Origin: Muricea muricata
Taxonomy: Eukaryota; Cnidaria; Anthozoa; Malacalcyonacea; Plexauridae
Assembly (NCBI GenBank): GCA_963855995.1
Contig: OY979716.1
Span: 90,814,955 to 90,878,954 of the forward strand
Length of the DNA stretch: 64,000 nucleotides
Direction of reading: 5' to 3'
The translations under genes were made by a program, and so were the position numbers. The stretch's first letter is position 1. Every line of letters begins with the position of its first letter. The notes beneath the pieces are model-generated. The model was not told the origin of the DNA. It made no database searches and saw nothing but the letters and a program-made list of their open reading frames with translations. Shown here piece by piece: positions 31,927 to 44,140 of this stretch.

Positions 31927-34900
31927 AAATGGAAGAAACATTTTCCCAATGTCATGAACAGGATGAAGATGACAGTAATGGTACATTGGCCCATAGATTG
32001 AAAACAGACTGATAATATATTAAGGTTATGTAAATTAATTTTTTTTAAATCTGTTTTACTACATATATAGAGCTTGATAGGTTGCTTGCAGAGACAAATC
32101 AGTTCCTAACAGCATGGAAGTCAAAGCAACAGAAGAGGACCATGTCATGGGAGCAGAGGATGGAAAACACCAATACAAATTGGGAATTGTGTCGTTCTGC
32201 AGTTTTTGAGACTATGCTATCCTGTCAGGCACCTACAGTTCAGACGTGTTTACATTGTCATATGAAATGTATTTACATCAAGTGTATGCAATGTTCTAAG
32301 GGGAGAAGACTGTGTGGCACTTGTGATCAAATGCTACATGAAAATCAACCTTTTCATGACAGGCAGTATATAGTTGCAGATGGGTTTTTTCAATATATTC
32401 AACCGACAGAAAGCACTGATGATGATGGAAATCTTATAAATGTCAGTAAGTACAGTACACTACTTCCTATTTATAATCCCCTTAAAGAGGGGTTACAGTC
32501 CGTTCTGCGCATCGGTTCTGCTCATAACAAAGGTGGGCCACCAAATATAAACATTGTCCAAATTTAACATTTTTCGAACTCCTTTTGAATTGAAACTCTG
32601 GTTTACATTCATGTATAAGCATAGCAAACCAGAAAAGTGTCAGATATTCATTTAGTAAGTCATATTTTACGAATATAGAATTTCAAAATGTAAACAAAGC
32701 GTTTGTTTACATTACGGACTGTAACCCCTCTTTAAAGAGATGCATTTAAAGTGGACTAACAGAAATAACACATGTAACAAAATAAAAGGAGCAAGTCAAA
32801 TGAGCAATGATTTTGTTGTACATCATGTATTTCATTCTAAGATGTTATTATATGACGGTCAACATTGCTTAGTGTATCACTAAGCCAAGTTTTATTCTCA
32901 TGCAACACATTCTCACTTCAAGCACAAAAAGGGGTCTATTTAATTTTGGGGTTGGGTTGTTTTAGCTGTGATTTCAGTTCAGATTTTGGGTACAACCTGT
33001 TAATTTTCACAGTTTGCAGTTAATTGGGAGCATCACTGTATTGTGATGAAAATGTAAAAAAGGATAAATGATTGGGGTTTTTCCTGAGAAGAGTACATAA
33101 TAAAATAGCAATAACAATAATCATATTTGTTTTGATTAGGGAAGAGTTACCAGTTTCCTACATGTAAACCAATATCCTGTCCAGTTTGTGGAGATTGTGA
33201 GTTTGATGTTACGTATGCAGACAATCGTATGGTATATATTACTTTAAGAGGTAAGAGGTACTGCTACAGTACAGTAATTAATGATGAGAAATATTACAAC
33301 TTAAGTTAACTTACATATAAACAAAAGTATCATTATTATTACTCTAGGTCGATATGATTTGGATGTAATTACTGGGTATAAGTGCAAAAATTGCTGTAAT
33401 GTCTGTCCTAATGATTATGCTATGAAACAAGTTGTTGCTTCAGGATTTTGGCCAGGGACTCCAGTATCATATTCTCACTTGTTCAGTCAGGAGCTGTTTG
33501 AATATTGGGATATCATGCAGAAGCGAATGCCTGGGGTTTCTGAGCGATCATTTGTTCTTGGCTTACAAGATTTCTCTTTAAACAAGAACAGGGTAAAACA
33601 TTTTATATTAAGATACACAGTAACACTGCATTTCTATGCTGTATTTGTTGTTACTGGTATTTTTTATTCTCTCTCCCACATTGGCTAGGTGTTTGCCAGA
33701 AGTTAAAAAAAATTCTGCATTTAACTGATCTTGGGAATTTTTGTCTGGATGTGTAATAATTCCACATTTATTTCTTGCGATTTTTTTCAATTGTTGTGTC
33801 ATTTCCCACATTTTCAGAGCAATATTGACAGCATACCCATGCAGCACTATCAAAATATTTAGGTTACCACCAATTAGGCATTATATACATGTGTACAAAA
33901 TATTGAAAAATTAATGAAGTTCTGCCTGATTTATTTCTTTGAAAGGAAGATACACTACTGAGTACTTGTCTATTATCAGATTTGAAAACAGATTTAGTTG
34001 AATATTTATATAAATGTAACTTTGTTTTGCCTGACCCAAACTGGGAAATTATAGCCTCAAAGTAATTGGGGAACCATGTTTAATGTGGTGTTTTTTACTG
34101 TAGCTAACACCCTGATATGATCACACTGGTATGTGCATGCAAGAAAGTTTAATTTAATTTCTACTGTAAGTCATACTCAATATGATTCTCTTTTTATTCA
34201 TATAAAGTTTGCAACGATAAACATATGCACCTTTAGCAGATCTTTCAAAGAGTGGAAGTTTTGCAAATTTGAAATGGAAGCATTGCAGCAGAAGATTTGG
34301 ATGGAGTGTCCTCCTTGTACAATTAGTCAGCATTCGGGGCATGTGGATGGAAATATGAAGCTGTATCGCTTTAGATCAGCTGGAGGGTATTAATTACACT
34401 GTACTTCCTTGTATGTCTGCCTGGTGAATATAGATCTGAATATAATTGTCAGGAAACACCATGTAGATTTTTTATCGCAAAGTTTTCAATCCGTCAGCTA
34501 GGATCTTCATCAGTGCTAATAATGTGACAATTCCCTTGTATGCAGTAATAAATTTATGGAGTGTTTCCACAAAATTATGTTCAGAAATCCAAATACAGCA
34601 ATACTTTTTGATTTAGAGTTTTAAATGATTTTAGATCACAAAGAAATTGCTACTACAAGGAGTGTTTCATTGCTTCCAATGAGAAAGTTGCTTTAGACAA
34701 AAATAATATGTGTCGAACAACAAACAGCAATCAGGTAATTTTAAGGAAGACATTCCAATCAGCTTCATTATATGACACTTTCCTGTAGAAATATTTTATA
34801 TTCATTTATTCTGTATATAGTATCCTACTGAATAGTTACGTGATCTTAGCAGAGCAGGAAGAAACTTACCTGTAAAGGGTTCAATTCCCTTTTGACGTGC

Positions 34901-37665
34901 AACCAGGGTGTTACGCAAAAGTAAAAAATCTGCGTTTAACTGAAGTTGGGAAATTTGGTCTGAATCTGGGGGCACGTTCCCTTTTGATTCTTTTACATGG
35001 TCGTGCTTTTAAATGCTCTTCCCCGTATTTTGAGAGCAATATTGAACAAATATAACAGTACACCATGCTGCACTGTCAAAATATCTGCCCGAAGGCATTG
35101 CTATCCAGGCATTATACAAAATATAGTGACCATATGTTTATCTGAACGATTACTGAAAGTATATTATTGCCTGATTCATTCCTTTGAAAGAAAGATACAG
35201 TACCGTGTGTATAGGGACGCTAATAAAGGTTTAATTTCATGGTCATATCACAACTCTGTTTTGGCTGACCCAAATTGGGAGATTGTAGCCCCAAAGTAAT
35301 TGGGAAAACCGCGTTTAACGCGATATTTTTTACTGTAGCTAACCCTGGTAATATACAGTTTGTCTATATACAGTATACCTGAATGAAATGCTACTCGCCG
35401 TCAATATATTTAGAAATTATTCGCCAAAGGCGAGGTGATTATACAAGCTTTAATATATTCCCTGATCCAAAGGAAAAGTGAGTATACAATATGGCTTGTA
35501 ATCACTAAGCGTGAGGCAACTAATTTTTTCAGTGTAAATTTCCAGGTGTTTGCAAAAAAAAAACAAACACAACTTTTCAAAAATTTACTTTAAATTTATT
35601 ACTACAGTGCGACTCACAATATTACTTGTATGAAATATTTATGCCGTACGTATTCAAAATGAGCATTGCCATTCATTAAAACTTACGAACATCAAAAAAA
35701 AGTTGTGAGGAGATCTTTACCATGTTGATATTTGATGTTAGTCACATGACTGAAAAAATATGGCGCTGTTCCATATTTGAGGTGGACCACGCTATTAGTT
35801 TTAAAAATATGATAACACGATAAGACGACGTTTTTAACTTAATTGGATGTGGAAAAGACATTCTTTAACCAAAAACAGCATAGGTAACAACAAGAGAATG
35901 TTTTAGCTAGAAAATAAACGAACTTGGTGCCATAGTTGAAGGATTTTTCAAAGATTAGGTGGAACGGTAGAAAAGAGGGATTCTGGACTTCTAAAATGGA
36001 TAAGAATGGGAGCTATTAGGCGTTTGAAGGAGAACTGTTCGTAAATTATCATGATAAACGTCTATCAACATTTTGAGAAAGTTTGCTTTGCCATATATCT
36101 TCAAAACTAGCAATGATGGATTCCTGGTAAGCAATAATAATTCTAAAAGTACCTCCACTGGTGTCGTGGAATAAACGTTTGGCACTGGATTGAGGCAAAA
36201 AAATGCTTGAGAGCACAACAAGTCGAGACCGACAAGACAGACAAGTCGAGATCAACATGATAATTCCCTAATGCTGGAAAAGGAACTTCTGACGAAAGGT
36301 TTTAGGTACCTGCCAAAGAAGTGGAAGAACGATCATTTAGATCCGTATTATTAGCAACCAACATGTCTTCATATGTGCCTAAATGTGCAAAAGAGATCTC
36401 TGATCCCTATTTCCGCTGTTACCAGCAGAACTCGTTTACTTTAGAACTTTTTTGTTGACTCCTTAGCCTCGCTGGTCACATACCGTCATTGAATATCAAT
36501 GATCTAACCCATGCATGCATTTTCCAAGCTTTATCATGCTGATTTCGTCTGCCCGTCAAAAGGACAAACTTCTGTTGTGCTCTCAAGCATTTTTTTGCCT
36601 CAATCCAGTGCCAAACGTTCATTCCACGACACCAGTGGAGGTACTTTTAGAATCATTATTGCTTACCAGGAATCCATCATTGCTAGTTTTGAAGATATAT
36701 GGCAAAGTAAACTGTCTCAAAATTTTTTATAGACGTTTATCATGATAATTTACGAACAGTTCTCCTTCAAACGCCTAATAGCTCCCATTCTTATCCATTT
36801 TAGAAGTCCAGAATCCCTCTTTTCCACCGTTCCACGTAATCTTTGAAAAATCCTTCAACTATGACACCAAGTTCGTTTATTTTCTAGCTAGAACATTCTC
36901 TTGTTGTTACCTATGCTGTTTTTGGTTAAAGAATGTCGTTTCCACTTCCAATTAAGTTAAAAACCACGTCTTATCGTGTTATCATATTTTTAAAACTAAT
37001 AGCGTGGTCCACCTCGAATATGGAACAGCGCCATATTTTTTCAGTCATGTGACTAACATCAAATATCAACATGGTAAAGATCTTCTCACAACTTTGTTTT
37101 GATGTTCGTAAGTGTTAATGAATGGCAATGCTGATTTTGAATACGTACGGCATAACTATCTCATACAAGTAATATCGTGAGTCGCACTGTACATATAAAA
37201 AAAACAAATAGCTAAGTCGCTAGCCAGTGACAATCACTTCAGAGACAGTAAATCCTGAAAAGACAGTGAAAAAGTATACTAAGTTATGATATTGATTAGA
37301 TATTTTTTAAAAAAAATTTTTTGATAAAGAACAATGATCAAAGTTCGATGTGTGGTGAAAGTACCTAGAGAGCTGCACGAAATAGAGCAGGGAAGAAAAA
37401 GAACCTTGATGAAACTGGCCTTGAGATTCTTGGTTGCAGGCACACCGTGGCCGAGGCTGCTGTAAATATGATTCAAGGAGAAATTTACAGCTATGCACAC
37501 TACCTTCAGAAACATGTTCTCACCAGAAATAATACACAGTTCCTATGGTATGACGTAGTTTGCCAATACTGGCCGTGGCTTATTAAACATGATCCTAAAC
37601 TTGCTGATCAGGCAAAACCTGGGTTGTCTGTTATGCATGCTAAGGCTCATTCGTGGACATGTCAG
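31927..37665 (+). CDS. KDZ (Kyakuja-Dileera-Zisupton) transposase, multi-exon, partial
   Basis: Exons by GT-AG sites: 31927-31980, 32071-32445, 33140-33250, 33348-33592, 34240-34386, 34635-34734 and 37369-37665. Most junctions agree in phase, but 33592 to 34240 does not, so an exon may be lost there. Exon 2 has a Cys cluster (TCLHCHMKCIYIKCMQCSKG, LCGTC). The next has SCPVCGDCEF, then GRYDLDVITGYKCKNC and FWPGTPVSYSHLF, as in the CxC3-like cluster associated with KDZ transposases. Later exons read EWKFCKFEMEAL...CPPC...HVDGNMKLYRF, and the last KKKNLDETGLEILGCRH with QFLWYDVVCQYWPW and MHAKAHSWTCQ, the catalytic KDZ region. The C-terminus is missing in the window. It is a DNA transposase, not a host gene, and introns hold MITEs and a 1.6-kb foldback. 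Confidence 0.8.
32486..32731. mobile_element. TTAA-flanked MITE in a KDZ intron
   Basis: TTAA at 32482-32485 and 32732-32735. The ends AGAGGGGTTACAGTCCGT and CGGACTGTAACCCCTCT are inverted. 246 bp, non-coding; the duplication fits piggyBac or Kolobok. Confidence 0.9.
33686..34115. repeat. MITE-like unit, copy 1
   Basis: About 430 bp shared with 34905-35345: AGAGCAATATTGA, AGGCATTATA, TGACCCAAA-TGGGA and TTTTTTACTGTAGCTAAC. It sits in a KDZ intron. Confidence 0.75.
34443..34580. repeat. MITE-like repeat of the GGAAACACCAT family
   Basis: The ends GGAAACACCATG and GTGTTTCCAC are inverted, with an internal ATCTTCATCAGTGCTAATAA shared with the copy near 1925-1960. It lies in a KDZ intron. Confidence 0.6.
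34905..35345. repeat. MITE-like unit, copy 2
   Basis: The ends are CAGGGTGTTACGCAAAAGTA and, inverted, TTTTTTACTGTAGCTAACCC. Direct repeat of 33686-34115; GCGTTTAACGCG near 35312 is a small palindrome. Confidence 0.75.
35605..37189. mobile_element. 1.58-kb TA-flanked foldback element
   Basis: CAGTGCGACTCAC at 35605 is inverted at 37177-37189, with TA on both outer sides (35603-35604, 37190-37191). The arms run about 660 bp (35605-36262 and 36527-37189) with high identity, around a 260-bp centre. Frames seen in both arms are mirror images of each other, not genes. A Tc1/mariner-type non-autonomous foldback in a KDZ intron. Confidence 0.9.
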
Positions 37666-38054
37666 GTATCCTATATATATTCTATCATCTCATAGTAATA
37701 TACTTGCATGTCGATCACCGGATAGTGAACAAGCAAGTATATACAGCAGGAATTTTTTTGTAAGAAACATTTTTATTCATTACGTGTGTTTTGCTTTCTA
37801 TCGTCACCATCATCGTAATAATGAGATGCAATGACGTAACATGCGCTGGGATGCCTAGCCGTGCTTTCACCCGCAGTATTTTTGTCTCTATTTCCCTTGT
37901 CATCGTCCACTCTCGCATATATGTATATGTCATGTAAGGCAGTTTTTAAGTGATTTACATTAATTTGTAGAGAGCTTTACATGTGATGTATGTAATCTGG
38001 AAAGTTTAATTGCGAACTTCGTGAGTTTTTCATGCATTTCACAAATAAACTCAC

Positions 38055-39015
38055 CGAAGCTAAAGGTGAAGAAAGCACAGACAGATCTTCAAATGTCATT
38101 TCATCATCATTCACTTCAACTGGACTGCTTGATGTAGCTGGCGCTTCCGCTTGGTTAGCATCGACTACATTCTCCCTGAACTTCAATGAATTTTCTTTTA
38201 AAAAAAAGAGAATCTATGAAATGACCAGGTAACGTTTCAACAACTCACATACGTGTATTGTAACCAAATGGAGCCCATTTAATTTTTTCTGGGAGCCATG
38301 ATTGCAATGTCAATTCGAGTTTGAACAAAAATACTACGGTAAAGAATCTTCTCGTATTAAATTGCAACAACCAGACATACCACGACAAAACTTCTCAAAT
38401 GCTTTCATAACAATCGCACCGTAAGACGACGCGTTCTTTTCTCTCATCCCTTCGCCCATGAACGCCCTGCAACAACCGGCTGTTGCGTAAAAATCGAAGA
38501 TGTGACGCTGTTTTGGCCCTGGCTTGCACGAATGAAAAAGTACGACCACATCATAACTATGTTGGTGCCACAAAACATCAGCCTAAAACGAGACATTAAA
38601 TGCTTTATATGATGGTTACAAACTTAGGTCTTGAAGTTGCCGCCAGTCAACGGACATTCCGGCCAAAATGATCAGATAACCCGTCACTAGATTGGTCACA
38701 TTGATCGGTTGCTTTATCTCTATACTGTTAATAGCCTCGTTCTAAAGTGAATTCAGGTTTGCATGCACAAGGACGGAAAAAATCTTACTCGTGTTATGAT
38801 TCTATTTCTCTGATCGGACACATTGGTTTTCTCTTTCTTTTTAATCTTTTCCATGCGTTTCTTTTCCTTTTCCAACTTATTGAATTTGCGCTATATTAAG
38901 AAACAAGAATTAAATTTTGTTAATCTGACTCGTTACATAAAACTCTCACAGCGTATTCGATCAGTTTAAACCTTGGATCTATTTTCTTCTGCACTGATTT
39001 GGCTAGTCGTCGAAT
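38055..39015 (-). CDS. Unrecognised four-exon gene convergent to KDZ
   Basis: Exons 39015-38972, 38890-38789, 38582-38381 and 38194-38055 join in phase (0, 0, 1) at good sites (GTAAGA, GTATGT, GTGAGT). The product starts upstream of what I can see. It reads STTSQISAEENRSK, a Lys/Glu-rich coiled-coil (RKFNKLEKEKKRMEKIKKKE), then a compact Cys-containing block (VVVLFHSCKPGPKQRHIFDF, YATAGCCRAFMGEG, YGAIVMKAFEKFCRG), then an acidic Ser-rich stretch (VEVNDDEMTFEDLSVL). I do not recognise the family. It may be the second gene of the KDZ element or an unrelated host or element gene. At least one more exon is expected on each side; no stop is reached at 38055. Confidence 0.6.
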
Positions 39016-39074
39016 CTAAGGTAAGACAAAGAACATGTTCTTAGAACAAATTGAAATGTCAAAAATCAATCAAA

Positions 39075-39330
39075 TAGAAAATATTATGTACTGTTTGAAA
39101 CACAAGCAAGAGTGCTTTATCAGATATAAAACACGAGGCACAGCTTGCGTTTTTCAATACATTATTGATTGATTAAATTAGTATATATAAAATGCATAGT
39201 GAAATTTCGGGTTTGGCGAACATTTTAACATAACATCGTCAAAATTTCTAGGTCTTTACGTAATTTTTAAAATACAAACAAGAGAGCTTTATCATCAGAT
39301 ATAAAACGCGAGGCACAGCGCTCCGAGTGT
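39075..39330. repeat. Direct repeat with AGATATAAAACACGAGGCAC
   Basis: CTTTATCAGATATAAAACAC with GAGGCACAGC at about 39115-39144 recurs with small changes at about 39285-39318. A short dispersed repeat; no gene. Confidence 0.6.
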
Positions 39331-39638
39331 ACAGAACCTGAATATATTAATATTGACCCCAAGCCAATTATCGAGTTTGATACATGTCTATTTAAAATAT
39401 CCAATCATATTGATGAATTTTGTTCTAAAAGTCCTTCATAATTATTTAATAAGAAATACAAATATGAGATAAAACATCAAGCAAGAACTCGGATATAAAA
39501 AACAACTTTCATCTCAAGGGTTTTTGTCTATATAGGCTTATTGTTAAAAATATCAATCTTTTTGATGTTGAGTTTCTTTTTTTTGCACCAAGCCATCCAC
39601 CTAGCATAGGTTAGCACCGCCTAAAAACTGTGCTCGAC

Positions 39639-39841
39639 CAGTGGCAGATCCAGCATAAGTCAAAATAAATTACCACAGCTCATTCTAGGATGTATTTACA
39701 TTTTAAAATACCTTCAAAGCAACTTCACTGGTTAGATTTTATTCTTTTGAAATTCATAACCTATGACATTGTTATAAAGTTATTTTGAATTTAAAACTGA
39801 GCAGCTATAATTTATTTTGACTTACCCTGGATCCGTCACTG
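39639..39841. mobile_element. hAT MITE with TGCTCGAC duplication
   Basis: TGCTCGAC at 39631-39638 and 39842-39849. The ends CAGTGGCAGATCCAG and CTGGATCCGTCACTG are inverted, with a shared TAAGTCAAAATAAATTA. 203 bp, classic hAT ends and 8-bp duplication. Confidence 0.93.
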
Positions 39842-40375
39842 TGCTCGACCAACCCCTGGTGTGTACAATTGACTGTTTGTTTCAAAACATTCAGCAATTT
39901 TAAATTAATAAAGTTAGTTAGTGAACACACTACTTAAGAATTTATTTCACAATCATTCACAAAAATTAGCTTACCTAGAGTGAACGTCACATAGGTTTTA
40001 GGAATTGTTTTTATTTTTACGTATTTTGTGTTGATTTAATAATAACCTACCTTTAATTTACTGCTAACCTGGCCTAATGATATACCCATTGTAATCCTAC
40101 CTAATCCTTAATCAAGGCCTATGGACATCTATCACTATATCCTTAGTATAAACAATTACTGGACAAAGTTTTGGGAATTATCAGGGTTACTGCAACCTTT
40201 ATATTTCCCATGTTGCCAAAACTGAATTCGAAACAGGTAATTAATTTTTTATTATACATTGCACTTTCATTTAACAACAAACAACTTCACTTTGACAAGC
40301 GATTACTTAAACTTTTTATTGAATAGAAGAGTATTTAAAGTGTTTATGAAACAAAATTTTTTTGCAACACTATTC

Positions 40376-40732
40376 ATTGATTGCATTGCAAAGATCACTT
40401 AAAATGACAGTTGAACTTCTTTGGTACAATTTCTCTACCTCTCTTGCTTCTTGAGGTAGTCAACTTTATTCAATTAATATGTAAATTACACAACTTATGA
40501 CAACACTGTGCATCATTATGCACACTTGGTGTCTGCACTTTTGTGCGCAATATATCAGTCACCTTCCAAATTACTGTGATTTTTGAAAAGTTATTATGCA
40601 CTGTGATTTTATAAATTGTGTAATTTGCATATAAAATAAAGCTGATATCTCGAGAAGGAAAAGAGCTAAAGAAATTCTATCAACGAAGTTACACTGTGAA
40701 TTTAAGCAATTATTGCAATGCAATCAATATAG
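40376..40732. mobile_element. Foldback MITE, arms about 130 bp
   Basis: TTGATTGCATTGCAA at the left and TTGCAATGCAATCAA at the right, with TAAATTACACAACTTA and its partner ATAAATTGTGTAATTT inside. Non-coding. The flanks 39850-40370 and 40735-42060 show no gene. Confidence 0.75.
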
Positions 40733-42068
40733 TGGGACTGCTGAAAAAAAATTACTTTTCATAGGCACTTTAAACAAGTACAAACACAATAAAACTAAGA
40801 TAATGTACCTGTTCAAGTTTTGATAAGTTCATTAATAATGTGCTTTCAAAAACATTCAAAATTATTGCTTGTTGTTGCCTTAAATGTGCTTGTTTTATTA
40901 TATAAATGTTATTAGTGCCAATGCTTCCCCAAAGATTACAAGCTGCAGCTAGGCTCATGCAACCTATGGACAATTTAATTATTTGTAGCTTGCATTTATA
41001 ATGCATGCATTTATTGCCATATTTATATGCAACATAAAAGGGAGACTTTTTTGGAAGCTTTCATCTCCATGCATGTTGCATTATGCATGTTCATCATCCA
41101 GTTTCTGACCAGTCATTGCAATTTCTGGCCAATAGAAATGCTGAATTGGCTGCTCCTCCATTATTATGGTCAGTCAATTACATAAAAAAAAGAGGGGAAG
41201 ATGATGAACTACAGTTAATTACCGGTACTGTGTAGCTATTTGTTATACTGTGTCTTCTGTAAATGCATAAAACTTCGATTTTCATTAAGAGCCTCCACAC
41301 TCTAGAGGAATAGTTGATGACAACACTGTTGTTGTCAAATAGTGCACGAGGTGAAAGTTTTTAATGCCAAATAATTGTGAACAAACACAACGTTGTCAAA
41401 TGTAAATGGCGACTTTAAATCAGGTGTGCAATATGACAGCTATTGATAAAAAAATACTTACATTTTATGTAATCAAAAACAAAAAGATCATAAGCATTCC
41501 TTTGCATCTGTAGGAAAAGTAGCTATCTTACAAAACTTATAATCGACAAATAAAATGCGTCAATTATTTATTGTTCTCAACAAGGCCAACTACTTTGTAA
41601 AGGTCTTTATACTTTTAATTATGCACCTAGTCAAATTATGGCTGAGCAGATCTATCATCATCTACCTGCCAACTTATATAGTGGCAACAGCTGCAACAAT
41701 ATATATACTATGTTAGAAAATTGCTACTTGCTACTCTAAAATGTTTGTTTTTTAATTCTTTTAACCCCTTGTATCACCCTTTGTTAACATTCTAACATTT
41801 ACTGCCTTCCCTTTTAATTAATTAATATCCGAAGATGTTTTTCCTCCCCTTGGCCTCCTCTCTGGACAGTTCAAATTTCTTCTGAGAGTGGAGCAGTATT
41901 TTCAAAATTCTCAACAATTGTATGGTCTTATTAGTATGGTCTTACTGGTATGTAATCTTTGATATGTTATAATCCAATATTAATATTCAACACTTGATAA
42001 TACAATTTATTATATGAGTATAGAGATTTACGTGTAGTATTCAGGCTAATTCAGCTGAAATAAAACTC

Positions 42069-42186
42069 GTATTTCACTGCATACTATATTTTTCACATGT
42101 GAAAAAAGTCGTATGAGCGTTTTGATTGGTTGTACGATATTTTTTCACATGTGAAAAAAGTCGTATGAGCGTTTTGATTGGCTGAC
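42069..42186. repeat. Two-unit tandem repeat, about 58 bp
   Basis: TTTTTCACATGTGAAAAAAG followed by TCGTATGAGCGTTTTGATTG occurs twice in direct succession. Each unit holds the palindrome TTCACATGTGAA. Confidence 0.85.
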
Positions 42187-42445
42187 ATTTTCTTACTCAA
42201 AAATTCAACGCCTGTTCGCAGGCTAATGTTAACATGGAGTCCGATTTTGTCAACTTACTGAGGAGAGAGATTTATGATATTATGTCTGCAAAAAATCTCG
42301 AAAGATCATGAAGAAATGCATTTGTGGTTTCATTAACATGAAATAAACCTCACGGTTATATTTTCTGCACGAAAACAAATCGTTAAATGGTAAGAAATTT
42401 CGTTTTTATATTTCGCTTGTATTTTGTTGTCCGTCAGTTAGCTCG

Positions 42446-43414
42446 CCAGTTTTCGGACAGTAAAGGTTATTTTGCTATAACTCGCTTTTAGAGGGCACTA
42501 CGCCGGGTAAATTTCACCGTTCGATTGCACAAGGAGTCTACAACCCTGTAGTAAAATGAATTAGCGCTGTGCGTTGTTTTACCCGCTTTTGTGAGCAAAA
42601 ACAACAATACGATCACGTGCCCAGTTTTCGGACACTCGCCCAGTTTTCCGACACGGATTAAAGCAACTGTTTATATAAAGAATAGAAGGTAAAGTTATTT
42701 CTTTTTTATTGTTTAACACTAATTATTGTTAATACGCTTATTTATACAATTTCTACAAGACGGCCCTTTCCACCATGTTTTCAACACAACTCTTCACACG
42801 TGCTAGTGTCGATTTAAACGTGGCGTCTTTTGTCCCAGAGGTCATTGTTATTATGTATTGACATGGAATAACAGCCCCTACTCCACGAGATTGCACTGGT
42901 GGCCAAGAGTGGAAACTTTGACAGGGTTCTCCTGTCTGAAGACTACAATGTAAACATTGGAAATCAAATAAATTTGCCCGATCAGCATTTGTCCGATTAC
43001 TGGGCGACCGCAAATAAATACAGGTTTCTTTAAAAAATTTCGTGTCGACAAGTATTTTTTTCAAAATTGGCCCCAAAAAATTTCGTACGCAAAAACAACA
43101 CCTTTTCGCTATTTTTGCCTCCAAAGAAGTTCGTTTTGTGTTATATTAAAACAGTACGGCTTATTAGTTTATGGCTTCTTAGTTTACGACGCAGTAAATG
43201 GCGCGCTTTTAAAAGAATGGAAATAACTTACCTCGTTTTGTAATAGGTTCTCTCTACGAAAAAAAACAGCAAAAAGGAAACGAAAACCTGGATGATTATC
43301 GTGAAATGCCGGACTATCACCGGAGAGTATCGATTTTGTTTCACTTCCTGTTTTAGGGAAGAAAATTAAAAACAAATGCGAAGTGTCCGAATACTGGTAC
43401 TGTCCGAAAACAGG
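42446..43414. mobile_element. 969-bp element with CGGACAGTA TIRs and subterminal repeats
   Basis: CCAGTTTTCGGACAGTA at 42446-42462 pairs with TACTGTCCGAAAACAGG at 43398-43414. Two more direct copies of CCCAGTTTT-CGACAC lie at about 42619-42654, and a reverse relative TGTCCGAATACTGG at 43384-43397. A spliced - strand frame fills most of the interior. No target duplication is clear. Superfamily not recognised. Confidence 0.55.
42753..43375 (-). CDS. Two-exon unknown protein inside the 969-bp element
   Basis: Exon 43375-43234 (TGSETKSILSGDSPAF, HPGFRFLFAVFFRRENLLQN) ends at a GTAAGT donor. The acceptor TTTGGAG near 43121 continues in phase (QNE-AKIAKRCCFCVRNFLG) to a stop at 42753: FFKETCIYLRSPSNRTNADR, FQCLHCSLQTGEPCQSFH, then KSTLARVKSCVENMVERAVL. 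Paired cysteines (CCFC, CLHC) hint at zinc binding. I do not recognise it. The start codon is uncertain. Codons run 120+ without stop in AT-rich DNA, and the exon is bracketed by TIRs, so an element gene is plausible. Confidence 0.45.
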
Positions 43415-43454
43415 TGTCTATACTCATCTTTACACTCATATAATAAACAATTTA

Positions 43455-43600
43455 CTTCATGTTTGGTTCGTTTGTACGATTTTTATTATTCACTCGTTGT
43501 GAAGGATCGCTAAACTCACTCGTTCGCTGCGCTCACTCGTTCGTTTAACGATCTTTCACAACTCGGGGATAAAAATCGTACGCACTCAGCAACCATGAAG
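43455..43600. repeat. Palindromic repeat
   Basis: GTACGATTTTTATTATTCAC and its inverse GGGATAAAAATCGTACG bound arms that meet at CACTCGTTCGCTGCGCTCAC, centred near 43527. Short foldback, non-coding. Confidence 0.7.
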
Positions 43601-44077
43601 TAATCTCTACTTATTAACATACAAATTGCGCCCAAATTCCGTACATAAAAATAAAATATTTTTGTTTGCCTTTCTTAGCCATATATCAGAAGTAACTTCG
43701 TTTATAAAAGTCTTTCCCAAATGCAACTTATGCAAATTTTATAATAAATTAAATCAATGTAAAAGTAATGAATTATTCATAGCATAAATTTTACCTGTTT
43801 GAACATCTGCAAACACCCGTTCAGTTCCGCCCTTTTGATACGAATTTGGGCAGAAGAAAGGATGTACCGGGGAAAAGTATGCATACCCGGCGATAATGTG
43901 TTCCAGAGTTCATGATTATCCGTAATTCTAGAGAGATGAAGACTTCATTATCGGTGATTGTAGGTATGAGGTCATGTTACGTCACCACGGTTTTTGCAAT
44001 ACCTGAATTTAAGAGTCTGGAGGTGCTTGAAAAAATATATTTTTGCAGTGATATTATTGTCAATCAACCCCAAAACT

Positions 44078-44108
44078 AACCCTAACCCTAACCCTGACCC
44101 TAACTATA
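44078..44108. repeat. Short interstitial telomere-like tract
   Basis: About five CCCTAA-type hexamers, some altered. It is immediately upstream, on +, of an A-rich stretch and a tRNA-like sequence, so on - it is the tail side of a SINE-like unit. Confidence 0.7.
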
Positions 44109-44140
44109 AAGAAAAAAATTTAGAAAAAAAAAATTTGACT

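Noticed and set aside
35991-36745. Paired ORFs on both strands
   Set aside because: Mirror-image translations of the two arms of the foldback element.
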